Shown piece after piece: positions 1-4,295 of a DNA stretch of 7,586 bases. The DNA lies in NCBI GenBank assembly GCA_023271485.1, contig JALPXT010000064.1:1-7586 (forward strand). The letters are read 5' to 3'. This DNA comes from Dehalococcoidia bacterium. Its GTDB lineage: Bacteria; Chloroflexota; Dehalococcoidia; SZUA-161; SpSt-899. The position numbers and the translations under genes were made by a program. The stretch's first letter is position 1; every line of letters starts with the position of its first letter. The notes under the pieces are model-generated. The model had not been told where the DNA came from and did no database searches. It was given only the letters and a program-made list of their open reading frames with translations.

Positions 1-2
1 TT

Positions 3-224
3 TCAATTGATCCAGAGATATACCATGGGCAAGCGTGCATTAAGGGTACCCGCATCCCTGTCCACCAAATCGTACGCATGCTTGCCAACGGAGACACAAT
101 TGAGGAACTTCTCCAGGAGTATCCTTCGCTCGAACAGGATGATATTCTTGCCTGTCTTGAGTACGCTGCGTCATTGGCTGAAGAGCAGGTTACGCCAATT
201 GAGACATTAGCAAGAGCGACATGA
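3..224 (+). CDS. DUF433 antitoxin-like protein, copy 1 (5' end outside window)
   Basis: An open frame runs in from the left edge (first full codon at 3) and stops with TGA at 222-224. It reads S-I-D-P-E-I-Y-H-G-Q-A-C-I-K-G-T-R-I-P-V-H and later EELLQEYPSLEQDDILACL, the hallmark of DUF433 (GxxxIxGTRIxV, then a helix-turn-helix-like second half). DUF433 proteins are small winged-helix-like proteins, usually regarded as antitoxins or DNA-binding partners of the DUF5615 PIN-like proteins. Only a few N-terminal residues are missing. Its stop overlaps the next start as ATGA (221-224), so the two are translationally coupled. The ATG at 25 opens another frame and does not give this protein. Family assignment is firm; the antitoxin role is inferred from the family and the pairing. 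Confidence 0.88.
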   Translation, partial: SIDPEIYHGQACIKGTRIPVHQIVRMLANGDTIEELLQEYPSLEQDDILACLEYAASLAEEQVTPIETLARAT

Positions 225-580
225 AAATCTTTGTGGACGAGAACATACCTTTGATGACCGTTCGGGCGCTTCGTGGGATGAACCACGACCTGGTAGACAT
301 TCGCGGCACAGTGGATGAGGGCATGATAGATGACGCTCTTTGGGAAATAATTCAGAGAGAAGGGCGATTGTTGATTACGACAGACAAGGGGTTCACACAG
401 CATCGGGACAAGCTACATCATGGCATTCTGATTGTGCGGCTTAGACAGCCGAATCGATACAAGATTCACCAGCGAGTGATGCAAGCGATAACTCGGTTCA
501 CGGCAGAGGAATGGCCTGGTTTACTGGTTGTGATGAGGGACGTGGTTCAGAGTGTCTGGCGAGCGGGTGAGAAAGGCTGA
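221..580 (+). CDS. DUF5615 PIN-like protein, probable toxin, copy 1
   Basis: 119 aa, starting at an ATG that overlaps the DUF433 stop by four bases. It begins MKIFVDENIP, the DUF5615 opening in which the acidic pair D6-E7 sits at the end of the first strand. D37/D38 (DDALW) and D55 (in LLITTDKGF) complete the acidic set expected of a PIN-type metal site. DUF5615 belongs to the PIN-like/Mut7-C-like superfamily, and its members are proposed RNA-cleaving toxins paired with DUF433. Length is normal for the family and no key residue is missing, so this is the one apparently intact DUF433-DUF5615 pair here; copy 2 at 2429 is broken. The last codons (E-K-G-stop) run into the first heptad of a repeat element, whose TGA is the stop. 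Toxicity is inferred. Confidence 0.88.
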   Translation: MKIFVDENIPLMTVRALRGMNHDLVDIRGTVDEGMIDDALWEIIQREGRLLITTDKGFTQHRDKLHHGILIVRLRQPNRYKIHQRVMQAITRFTAEEWPGLLVVMRDVVQSVWRAGEKG

Positions 581-650
581 AGACAGAAGGCAAAAGGCTA
601 AAGGGGAAGCGGGGGACTCCAGCCTCTAGACTTCAGACTCATGACTAAGG
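574..650 (+). repeat. Composite heptad repeat, copy E1
   Basis: Left arm: AGGCTGA, AGACAGA, AGGCAAA and AGGCTAA at 574-601. Core: AGGGGAAGCGGGGG at 602-615, a shortened and altered form. Right arm: ACTCCAG, CCTCTAG, ACTTCAG, ACTCATG and ACTAAGG at 616-650. The TGA of the first heptad is the stop codon of the DUF5615 gene. This is the most degenerate of the eight copies in the window, so perhaps the oldest. Confidence 0.8.
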
Positions 651-654
651 TTAT

Positions 655-870
655 GTGAAATTTCGACGGCCTTTTGTTTCGTGGTATAATACGACAGAAT
701 ATCAAATCAACAAGTTTAGGAGTATAGTAGAAGAGCAACCCGACGGAAGGTTTCGGTTCTGGGGTCGAGTTTCCGAACATGAAAATAGATATCTTCGTGT
801 CGTGACTCTACCAGATCAGGGCACGATTCTCAATGCCTTTTTTGACAGAAATTTCAAGGGGGTGACCTGA
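655..870 (+). CDS. Uncharacterised 71-aa protein paired with DUF2283, toxin-like position
   Basis: GTG start; an in-frame TAA at 646 lies just upstream and no other start codon falls between. A weak AAGG (647-650) lies close before the GTG and comes from the end of repeat E1. The protein is basic and aromatic. Its notable stretches are FVSWYNTTEY, FRSIVEEQPDGRFRFWGRV and YLRVVTLPDQGTILNAFFDR. The W-x-H/R...YLRVV..D..T..NAFFDR layout resembles small barnase/PBECR-like or DUF4258-like toxin folds, but I do not recognise a named family with certainty. It stops one base before the DUF2283 ATG, and the SD of DUF2283 lies inside its last codons, so the two form an operon. The order toxin-like then DUF2283 fits a TA pair. 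The function is inference only. Confidence 0.65.
   Translation: MKFRRPFVSWYNTTEYQINKFRSIVEEQPDGRFRFWGRVSEHENRYLRVVTLPDQGTILNAFFDRNFKGVT
662..690 (+). promoter_or_regulatory. Promoter-like TTCGAC-N17-TATAAT inside the 655 gene
   Basis: TTCGAC at 662-667, a 17-bp spacer, and a perfect TATAAT at 685-690 preceded by TGG (extended -10). By sequence this is one of the best sigma-70 matches in the window. It falls inside the coding frame, and TGG-TAT-AAT are the codons for W-Y-N, so it may be coincidence. If real, it would give DUF2283 its own transcript, as expected if an antitoxin must be made in excess. Confidence 0.3.
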
Positions 871-871
871 A

Positions 872-1084
872 ATGAGATTGAGTTATCACGCTGATACTGA
901 TTCTCTCTACATTCATCTTGTAGAGCATCCCGGCGTAGAAGCTCGTGAAGTTGCTACGGGCGTTGTGGTTGATTTCGACGCTAATGGAAAACCAGTCGGA
1001 ATTGATATTGACCATGCTCAGAACATCCTTGACCTTACTACGCTTGAGGCCGAATCACTGCCTGTGAAGATTATGACCGCATAA
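872..1084 (+). CDS. DUF2283 protein, probable antitoxin
   Basis: 70 aa. The sequence MRLSYHADTDSLYIHL, then VDFDANGKPVGIDIDHAQ, is a complete and typical DUF2283 protein: a small beta-rich fold with YDxxxDxLYI at the start and a D-xxGxxVGIEI motif in the middle. DUF2283 genes commonly sit beside small toxin-like genes (DUF4258 and others), and the neighbour at 655 occupies that position. A strong SD, AAGGGGGTGA (856-865), lies six bases before the ATG within the end of the upstream gene, so translation should be efficient and coupled. It does not end in a repeat element, unlike most genes around it. The family call is firm; the antitoxin role is inferred from context. Confidence 0.87.
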   Translation: MRLSYHADTDSLYIHLVEHPGVEAREVATGVVVDFDANGKPVGIDIDHAQNILDLTTLEAESLPVKIMTA

Positions 1085-1210
1085 TGCTTGTAGTGTCATA
1101 TCAACTGGTACTCACACACCGATTATTTGTACACCATTCGCTTCGCAATACTTCACAAACACCGAGAAAGTTATGCAAGACAGCGGCTTGAATTGAATGG
1201 AGGTCAAACG

Positions 1211-1417
1211 ATGCGACAAGTGGTCATATATCCTGGAGAGGATGGCTGCTGGGTGGTTGAATGTCCTACATTGCCCGGATGTATCAGCCAGGGCAGGACG
1301 AGGGAAGAGGCTATCGGGAATATCCGTGAGGCCATCGAAGGATACATCATCGCTCTGGAGCAGGATGGCTTGCCCGTTCCCGAGGAGCCGTTTGAACTTC
1401 TGACGGTGGCCGTGTGA
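1211..1417 (+). CDS. hicB: HicB-family antitoxin (short form)
   Basis: 68 aa. The start is the ATG at 1211 because GGAGG (1199-1203) lies seven bases upstream. The open frame extends to 1127, but that extra stretch has no SD and no HicB similarity. Residues 14-44 carry the HicB signature W-VVECP-x-LPGC-x-SQG-x-T-x-EEA-x-x-NI-x-EAI, the partial RNase H-like fold that blocks HicA. The acidic tail (PVPEEPFE) is usual. There is no C-terminal HTH or ribbon-helix-helix domain, so any autoregulation would need another protein or the HicA complex. Its stop overlaps the HicA start as GTGTGA (GTG at 1414), indicating coupling. The 126 bp before it hold no promoter I can defend. Confidence 0.9.
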   Translation: MRQVVIYPGEDGCWVVECPTLPGCISQGRTREEAIGNIREAIEGYIIALEQDGLPVPEEPFELLTVAV

Positions 1418-1611
1418 GCAGGCTACCCGTGATTTCAGGACGCAAGAGTGTCCAGGCACTTGAACAGGGAGGCTTTTACTTGAAGCGACAGACCGGCAGC
1501 CATCTGATCCTGCGACGCGATGAGCCCTTTGCTCAGGTAGTTGTGCCTGACCACAAAGTGCTGGACAGAGGGCAGAGGGCAGAGGACAGAGGACAGAGGG
1601 CTGAAGGCTGA
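1414..1611 (+). CDS. hicA: HicA-family toxin with C-terminus replaced by repeat sequence
   Basis: 65 aa from a GTG coupled to the HicB stop. Residues 1-53 are typical HicA: LPVISGRKSVQALEQGGFYL, then KRQTGSHLILRR with the conserved catalytic His30, then VVVPDHKVLDRG. HicA mRNA interferases normally continue from that point with about 20 residues forming the last helix (roughly G-T-L-R-x-I-L-R-x-A-G-L-x-x-E-E-F). Here the frame instead runs through repeat E2 and ends QRAEDRGQRAEG. The exact join is blurred because the codons for L-D-R-G (CTGGACAGAGGG) already match the repeat heptad GGACAGA. The dsRBD-like fold has lost its final helix, so the toxin is probably inactive or unstable. The HicB partner is intact. 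Confidence 0.82.
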   Translation: MSRLPVISGRKSVQALEQGGFYLKRQTGSHLILRRDEPFAQVVVPDHKVLDRGQRAEDRGQRAEG

Positions 1612-1684
1612 AGACTAAAGGGGGAGCGGGGAGGGACTATCGACTCTCGACTCTCGACTCTCGACTCTCGACTCTAAACTAACG
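1563..1684 (+). repeat. Composite heptad repeat, copy E2 (longest)
   Basis: Left arm of eight heptads (1563-1618): GGACAGA, GGGCAGA x2, GGACAGA x2, GGGCTGA, AGGCTGA, AGACTAA. Core AGGGGGAGCGGGGAGGG at 1619-1635. Right arm of seven heptads (1636-1684): ACTATCG, ACTCTCG x4, ACTCTAA, ACTAACG. It overlaps the 3' end of hicA and supplies its TGA (1609-1611). It ends about 15 bases before the start of the nuclease-like gene. Confidence 0.92.
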
Positions 1685-1698
1685 ACGAGGTGCCCAGA

Positions 1699-2337
1699 AT
1701 GACTGAATTAACCAAAGAAGATGTTTGGCGCATGTTTGCCGAAACGGACCGCAGACTGGATCAGAGATTCCGGGAAACTGATCAGAGATTCCGGGAAACT
1801 GAGCAGATGTTCCGAGAAACGGACCGCAGACTGGATCAGAGATTCCGGGAAACTGAGCAGATGTTCCGAGAAACCGATAAAGAGTTGCGCAGGCTGGAGG
1901 GGATTTTCACCGGTCAGTGGGGAAAGCTGGTCGAGGCGCTGGTTGCCCCGTCCGCCTTGCGATTGTTCCAGGAAAGAGGGGTGAAGGTCACCGAGACGTC
2001 TCGGAGGGTGGAAAGAGTTCGCGATGGCTTGCAGATGGAACTAGATATCCTTCTGTCTAACACCCAGGAGGCGGTGGTCATCGAAGTCAAGACGACCCTG
2101 AAGGTGGAAGATGTGCGGGAGTTCCTGGAACAGTTGGAGCGGTTCACCTTCTTTTTCCCGAGGTATAAGGGGATGAGCATCTATGGAGGGGTGGCGGCGA
2201 TACATATAGAAGAGGATGCGGACAAGTTTGCCTACCGGCAGGGGTTGTTTGTTTTGACAGGCAGTGGAGAGGGGCTGATCACGATGCTTAACTCCCCGGA
2301 TTTCAAACCCAAGGACTTTGGAGAGGCTAAAGCCTAA
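1699..2337 (+). CDS. Coiled-coil protein with PD-(D/E)XK nuclease-like domain (DUF3782-like)
   Basis: 212 aa from the ATG at 1699, six bases after GAGGTG (1687-1692); a GTG at 1690 in the same frame overlaps that SD and is less likely. Residues about 10-70 are a charged coiled coil built from repeats of the R-F-R-E-T-D/E-Q type. The C-terminal domain has the order of a PD-(D/E)XK fold: Glu in KLVEALV, Asp in QMELDILL, then Glu-x-Lys in AVVIEVKTTL. It continues through FLEQLERFTFFFPRYKG and ends near N-S-P-D-F-K-P. This matches the DUF3782-type proteins common in Cyanobacteria and Chloroflexota, which are presumed nucleases of unknown target. All catalytic positions are present. No partner gene is adjacent; repeats flank it on both sides. 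The stop TAA is the end of a heptad of repeat E3. Confidence 0.83.
   Translation: MTELTKEDVWRMFAETDRRLDQRFRETDQRFRETEQMFRETDRRLDQRFRETEQMFRETDKELRRLEGIFTGQWGKLVEALVAPSALRLFQERGVKVTETSRRVERVRDGLQMELDILLSNTQEAVVIEVKTTLKVEDVREFLEQLERFTFFFPRYKGMSIYGGVAAIHIEEDADKFAYRQGLFVLTGSGEGLITMLNSPDFKPKDFGEAKA
1741..1877 (+). repeat. In-frame tandem repeats encoding the coiled coil
   Basis: Units of 21 bp (gatcagagattccgggaaact and variants such as gagcagatgttccgagaaac) repeat in frame. The block starting gaaacggaccgcagactgg at 1741 recurs from 1816. One copy of the 21-bp unit is perfectly duplicated (1759-1800). The near identity of the units points to recent slippage or unequal recombination, so copy number, and with it coiled-coil length, may vary between strains. 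Each unit is seven codons, one coiled-coil heptad. Confidence 0.85.
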
Positions 2338-2380
2338 AGGATGAAGGGGGAGCGGGGACTCTGGACTCTAGACTAGCGAA
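2324..2380 (+). repeat. Composite heptad repeat, copy E3
   Basis: Left arm AGGCTAA, AGCCTAA, AGGATGA (2324-2344); short core AGGGGGAGCGGGG (2345-2357) lacking the final AGGG; right arm ACTCTGG, ACTCTAG, ACTAGCG (2358-2378), then AA. The TAA of the second heptad (2335-2337) is the stop of the nuclease-like gene. The first right-arm heptads supply the candidate -35 box for the next gene. Confidence 0.87.
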
Positions 2381-2390
2381 ATGGTATACT
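2362..2390 (+). promoter_or_regulatory. Extended -10 promoter for DUF433 copy 2
   Basis: TGGACT (2362-2367), 17-bp spacer, TATACT (2385-2390) with TGG directly before it (extended -10). It lies 39 bases before the DUF433 ATG. The -35 hexamer lies in the right arm of repeat E3, so the repeat forms part of the promoter. Predicted transcription start is near 2397. Confidence 0.5.
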
Positions 2391-2397
2391 GGATCGC

Positions 2398-2409
2398 ACA
2401 TGTACATGT
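2398..2409 (+). promoter_or_regulatory. Perfect 12-bp palindrome, candidate operator
   Basis: ACATGTACATGT is a perfect 12-bp palindrome. It sits at the predicted transcription start and between the -10 box and the SD of the DUF433 gene. That is the expected place for a site where a TA antitoxin represses its own promoter. The repressor identity (DUF433 itself) is inference. Confidence 0.4.
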
Positions 2410-2428
2410 TGTGTGAGGAGGATTATTT

Positions 2429-2665
2429 ATGCTAGGGTTTAACCGCATTACTTTTGATCCGAACATGATGGGCGGATGCGCTTGCATTCGAGGGATGCGC
2501 ATCACCGTGTCTTTGGTTGTCAACCTGGTAGCTAACGGAATGAGCATTGAGGAGATACTTGAAGCCTATCCCTACCTGGATGCGGACGACATTAGACAGG
2601 CGCTCCAATATGCGGCTTGGTTGGCTGAGGAAACCGTTCACTCCTTGGAGCCAGTGCAAGCATGA
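2429..2665 (+). CDS. DUF433 antitoxin-like protein, copy 2
   Basis: 78 aa. ATG at 2429 with AGGAGG (2416-2421) seven bases upstream. The sequence runs FNRITFDPNMMGGCACIRGM, then RITVSLVVNLVANGMSIEEI and DADDIRQALQYAAWLAEE. This is a full DUF433 protein: the G-xx-x-IRGxRI strand-turn first, then a helix-turn-helix-like half. It is homologous to the partial gene at the left edge but only moderately similar, so the two pairs are not a recent duplication. Its TGA overlaps the next ATG (ATGA, 2662-2665), as in copy 1. Promoter and palindrome lie directly upstream. The gene is intact while its DUF5615 partner is truncated, making it an orphan antitoxin. Confidence 0.9.
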   Translation: MLGFNRITFDPNMMGGCACIRGMRITVSLVVNLVANGMSIEEILEAYPYLDADDIRQALQYAAWLAEETVHSLEPVQA

Positions 2666-2766
2666 GGTTTCTGGCCGACATGGGTATTTCTCCAAAGACA
2701 GTGGCTTTCTTGCAAGGCATTGGATATGATGCCATACACTTACACGACCAGGGCCTCGACCGATGA
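2662..2766 (+). pseudogene. DUF5615 PIN-like toxin, copy 2, truncated after 34 codons
   Basis: Begins at the ATG overlapping the DUF433 stop and reads MRFLADMGISPKTVAFL, then QGIGYDAIHLHDQGLDR, before TGA at 2764-2766. This is the exact N-terminal third of the DUF5615 subfamily that starts FLADMGIS. About 70-80 further residues would be expected, including the T/L-x-D-x-D-F strand with later metal ligands. The sequence after the stop does not encode the rest in any frame. Instead it encodes the C-terminal part of a YefM antitoxin in the +1 frame. A deletion joining two TA operons at about 2762-2766 explains this. The product cannot form a PIN-like active site. Confidence 0.82.
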
Positions 2767-2869
2767 GACCGCCCACCTTCTTCAAAGTCCCCGCAATGCG
2801 AAAAGCCTGTTGGAATCAATGGAAGAACTCGATGGCGGCAAGGGCGTAGAGCGGGATATGATAGGATGA
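2762..2869 (+). pseudogene. YefM/Phd-type antitoxin, N-terminus deleted
   Basis: Frame 2 from about 2762 encodes DETAHLLQSPRNAKSLLES, then MEELDGGKGVERDMIG and stop. This matches the C-terminal half of YefM-family antitoxins, where E-T-x-x-L-L-x-S-P-x-N-A-x-x-L-x-x-S-I is followed by a toxin-wrapping tail. The N-terminal DNA-binding half (about 40-45 residues), the start codon and the promoter are gone, lost in the deletion that also removed the end of DUF5615 copy 2. The first codons overlap the DUF5615 remnant. The TGA overlaps the YoeB start as ATGA (2866-2869), the usual coupling of yefM-yoeB operons. Without a start of its own it is probably not translated. Confidence 0.8.
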
Positions 2870-3117
2870 AAACTTTCTCAGAAAACGGATGGGAAGATTA
2901 TCTGCACTGGCAACGCACGGATAAGAAAATCGTCAAGCGTATCAATGAATTGATAGAGGATATTCAAGGAAACCAGTACCAGGGGATTGGAAAGCCTGAA
3001 CCGCTCAGGCATAATCTGTCGGGATACTGGTGACGGCGGATTACGAGGGAACACCGCATAGTGTACCGGATTGAAGAAGACAAGATATTGATAGCTCAAT
3101 TGAGATACCATTACTGA
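2866..3117 (+). pseudogene. yoeB: YoeB/Txe toxin interrupted by a nonsense codon
   Basis: From the ATG at 2866 the frame reads MKTFSENGWEDYLHWQRTDK through GKPEPLRHNLSGYW, then TGA at 3031-3033, then RRITREHRIVYRIEED and ends QLRYHY-stop at 3115-3117. The full length would be 83 codons, matching E. coli YoeB (84 aa). YoeB is a ribosome-dependent mRNA endonuclease. The stop replaces the Ser of the conserved G-x-W-S-R-R motif, a one-base change from TCA. The general base Glu45 in KPEPL survives upstream, but the Arg residues of R-R-I-T and E-H-R and the C-terminal His-Tyr all lie beyond the stop. Everything after the stop is well conserved, so the lesion looks recent. The partner antitoxin upstream is also destroyed. 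Its final stop is in register with the repeat E4 heptads. Confidence 0.9.
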
Positions 3118-3178
3118 AGGCTGAAAAGAGAAGACAGAAGGGGGAGGGGGGAGGGACTCTCGACTCTTGACTAACGAA
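3118..3178 (+). repeat. Composite heptad repeat, copy E4
   Basis: Left arm AGGCTGA, AAAGAGA, AGACAGA (3118-3138), preceded in register by TTACTGA, which contains the yoeB stop. Core AGGGGGAGGGGGGAGGG (3139-3155), the copy with the most guanines. Right arm ACTCTCG, ACTCTTG, ACTAACG (3156-3176), then AA. The right arm contains TTGACT (3167-3172), a 5/6 match to a -35 box, but I see no convincing -10 at the right distance. Confidence 0.88.
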
Positions 3179-3206
3179 CCAGATGAGCCTGACGGATACC
3201 AAATAA

Positions 3207-3443
3207 ATGCCAACGACACTCAGAATTGGCCCGTATCGATTTTTCTTCTACGCTGGTGATCGAGATGAACCTCAGCATGTTCATGTTGAGCGTAATGATA
3301 GGCTTGCCAAGTTCTGGCTTGATCCAATCAGGTTGCAGAGCAGCGGAGGATTTAACCGTGTGGAAATTGGTCGAATCCAGAAGATAATCGATAAACATCA
3401 AACGCAATTAAAGGAGGGGTGGAATGACTATTTCGGCAGTTGA
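3207..3443 (+). CDS. DUF4160 protein, TA-like partner of DUF2442
   Basis: 78 aa: MPTTLRIGPYRFFFYAGDRD, then EPQHVHVERNDRLAKFWLDP and further. The motifs PT-x-x-R-x-GPYRFFFY, D-x-x-EP-x-H-V-H-V-x-R and A-K-x-W-L-x-P define DUF4160. These are small proteins almost always encoded next to DUF2442, and the pair behaves genomically like a TA module; which side is toxic is not settled. The ATG at 3207 follows an in-frame TAA at 3204, so the start is fixed apart from later codons, although no clear SD precedes it. The end overlaps the DUF2442 gene by 20 bases. The gene is full length with no damage visible. Confidence 0.88.
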   Translation: MPTTLRIGPYRFFFYAGDRDEPQHVHVERNDRLAKFWLDPIRLQSSGGFNRVEIGRIQKIIDKHQTQLKEGWNDYFGS

Positions 3444-3744
3444 AATAGATGCCCCAAGTGCCGAGGGTGTAACTGTAACTGAGGATACATTGACTGTAGA
3501 CCTAAGTGATGGGCGAACCATCTCTGTTCCTCTGGCATGGTTTCCAAGGCTTATTCATTCAACTCCCGAAGAACGGAACAACTGGAGATTGATTGGTAGG
3601 GGCCATGGCATCCATTGGGAGGATATTGACGAGGATATCAGCGTTGAAGGCTTGTTAGCCGGTAAGCCATCAGGCGAGAGTCAAGCATCCTTCAAGAAAT
3701 GGCTGAGCCATCGGGCATCTCGACTACTAAATCGCTTAAGCTGA
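3424..3744 (+). CDS. DUF2442 protein
   Basis: 106 aa. ATG at 3424 with a strong SD, AAGGAGGGG (3411-3419), inside the end of the DUF4160 gene. The sequence contains VTEDTLTVDLSDGRTISVPL, then AWFPRLIHSTPEERNNW and IHWEDIDEDISVEGLLAG, the defining DUF2442 features (L-x-V-x-L-x-D-G-R-x-I-x-V-P-L-x-W-x-P-R-L, then H-W-x-D-I/L-D-E-D-I-S-V-E-x-L-L). An N-terminal beta domain is followed by a basic C-terminal helix that may bind nucleic acid. With DUF4160 it forms the only other complete two-gene module in the array. It ends in unique sequence, with repeat E5 starting about 40 bases later. Confidence 0.9.
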   Translation: MTISAVEIDAPSAEGVTVTEDTLTVDLSDGRTISVPLAWFPRLIHSTPEERNNWRLIGRGHGIHWEDIDEDISVEGLLAGKPSGESQASFKKWLSHRASRLLNRLS

Positions 3745-3783
3745 CGGCGTTTCACGCCCCATCTGAAAGCTGACCGCTGTAAG

Positions 3784-3849
3784 AGGCTGAAGGCTGAAGG
3801 CTGAAGGGGGAGCGGGGAGGGACTCCAGACTCCAGACTCTAGACTCTGG
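3784..3849 (+). repeat. Composite heptad repeat, copy E5
   Basis: The cleanest copy: AGGCTGA x3 (3784-3804), core AGGGGGAGCGGGGAGGG (3805-3821), then ACTCCAG x2, ACTCTAG, ACTCTGG (3822-3849). It lacks the terminal ACTARCG. The three left heptads place TGA in all three forward frames. It lies between DUF2442 and the PIN-antitoxin fusion and, unlike most copies, does not provide the stop of the preceding gene. Confidence 0.93.
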
Positions 3850-3866
3850 CCCAAACAGGTGTTTTT

Positions 3867-4295
3867 GTGAAGGACTCAGTATACTTAGAGACAACGGTGG
3901 TGAGTTATTATACTTCTAAGCCCAATCGAGACATTATAGTCCTTGCTCATCAAGAAATTACGCGACAATGGTGGCCCATGGCAATACGACGATTCAATGT
4001 CTTAATCTCTGAGGTTGTAATTGAAGAAGCTGGGTTAGGTGATCAAGAAGCAGCTAAGAGAAGATTAGAAGAACTAAAGCATTTTCCTCACCTGGAATTG
4101 GATTATGAGAGTGGAGGTGTGACCATGTGGCAAGACCCAATTGTTGAAGAAGTCCGCAAAGCAGGTGAAGAGCTTGCAAAACAAGCAAATTATGACCTGC
4201 ATACCTTTTTTGAGAACTTACGGAATAATGAGAAGAGACAAAACCAGAAAATAGTTTCGTTAAAGGAAGACGGAAGGCTGAAGGCTGAAGGCTGA
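3867..4295 (+). pseudogene. PIN-domain toxin with internal deletion, fused in frame to its antitoxin
   Basis: 142-codon frame from a GTG. Residues 1-78 read MKDSVYLETTVVSYYTSKPN, then IVLAHQEITRQWW, LISEVVIEEAGLGD and LEELKHFPHLEL. This is the N-terminal half of a PIN-domain family that starts VYLETTVVSYYTSKPSRD. Such proteins normally continue with D-A-L-H-x-A and L-L-T-W-N-x-x-H segments carrying the remaining metal ligands, about 70-80 residues in all. These are absent, and at about residue 80 the frame enters the SD and then the coding region of the small downstream partner (Met87). A deletion that kept the frame explains this. The ribonuclease site cannot form. The AT-rich composition relative to neighbours suggests separate origin. 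No good SD precedes the GTG. Confidence 0.75.
4125..4295 (+). CDS. Small antitoxin-like partner of the PIN protein
   Basis: 56 codons from an internal ATG at 4125, preceded by GGAGG (4113-4117) seven bases upstream. The sequence is MWQDPIVEEVRKAGEELAKQ, then ANYDLHTFFENLRNNEK and QKIVSLKED. Proteins with W-x-D-P-I-V-E-E-V-R followed by N-Y-D-L and a K/R-rich linker ending VVSL are, as I recall them, found immediately downstream of this PIN family, and I take them to be its antitoxins. Having its own SD, it could still be made separately despite the upstream fusion. The final residues GRLKAEG are not part of the family; they are the repeat E6 heptads read through until their TGA. So the antitoxin body is intact with a repeat-derived tail. 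Confidence 0.68.
   Translation: MWQDPIVEEVRKAGEELAKQANYDLHTFFENLRNNEKRQNQKIVSLKEDGRLKAEG

Noticed and set aside
7..210. 67-aa open frame starting at ATG 25 or upstream near the left edge
   Set aside because: The overlapping frame from position 3 encodes a clear DUF433 protein that couples to DUF5615, so this frame is a shadow.
1127..1210. N-terminal extension of HicB
   Set aside because: The extra 28 codons have no SD and no similarity to HicB; the ATG at 1211 has a well-placed GGAGG.
3031..3033. TGA read as a sense codon (recoding) in yoeB
   Set aside because: TGA terminates many clearly complete genes in this window, there is no sign of a selenocysteine context, and the replaced residue is normally Ser.
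3167..3200. Promoter for DUF4160 using TTGACT of repeat E4
   Set aside because: The -35-like box is good, but no acceptable -10 lies 15-19 bp downstream.
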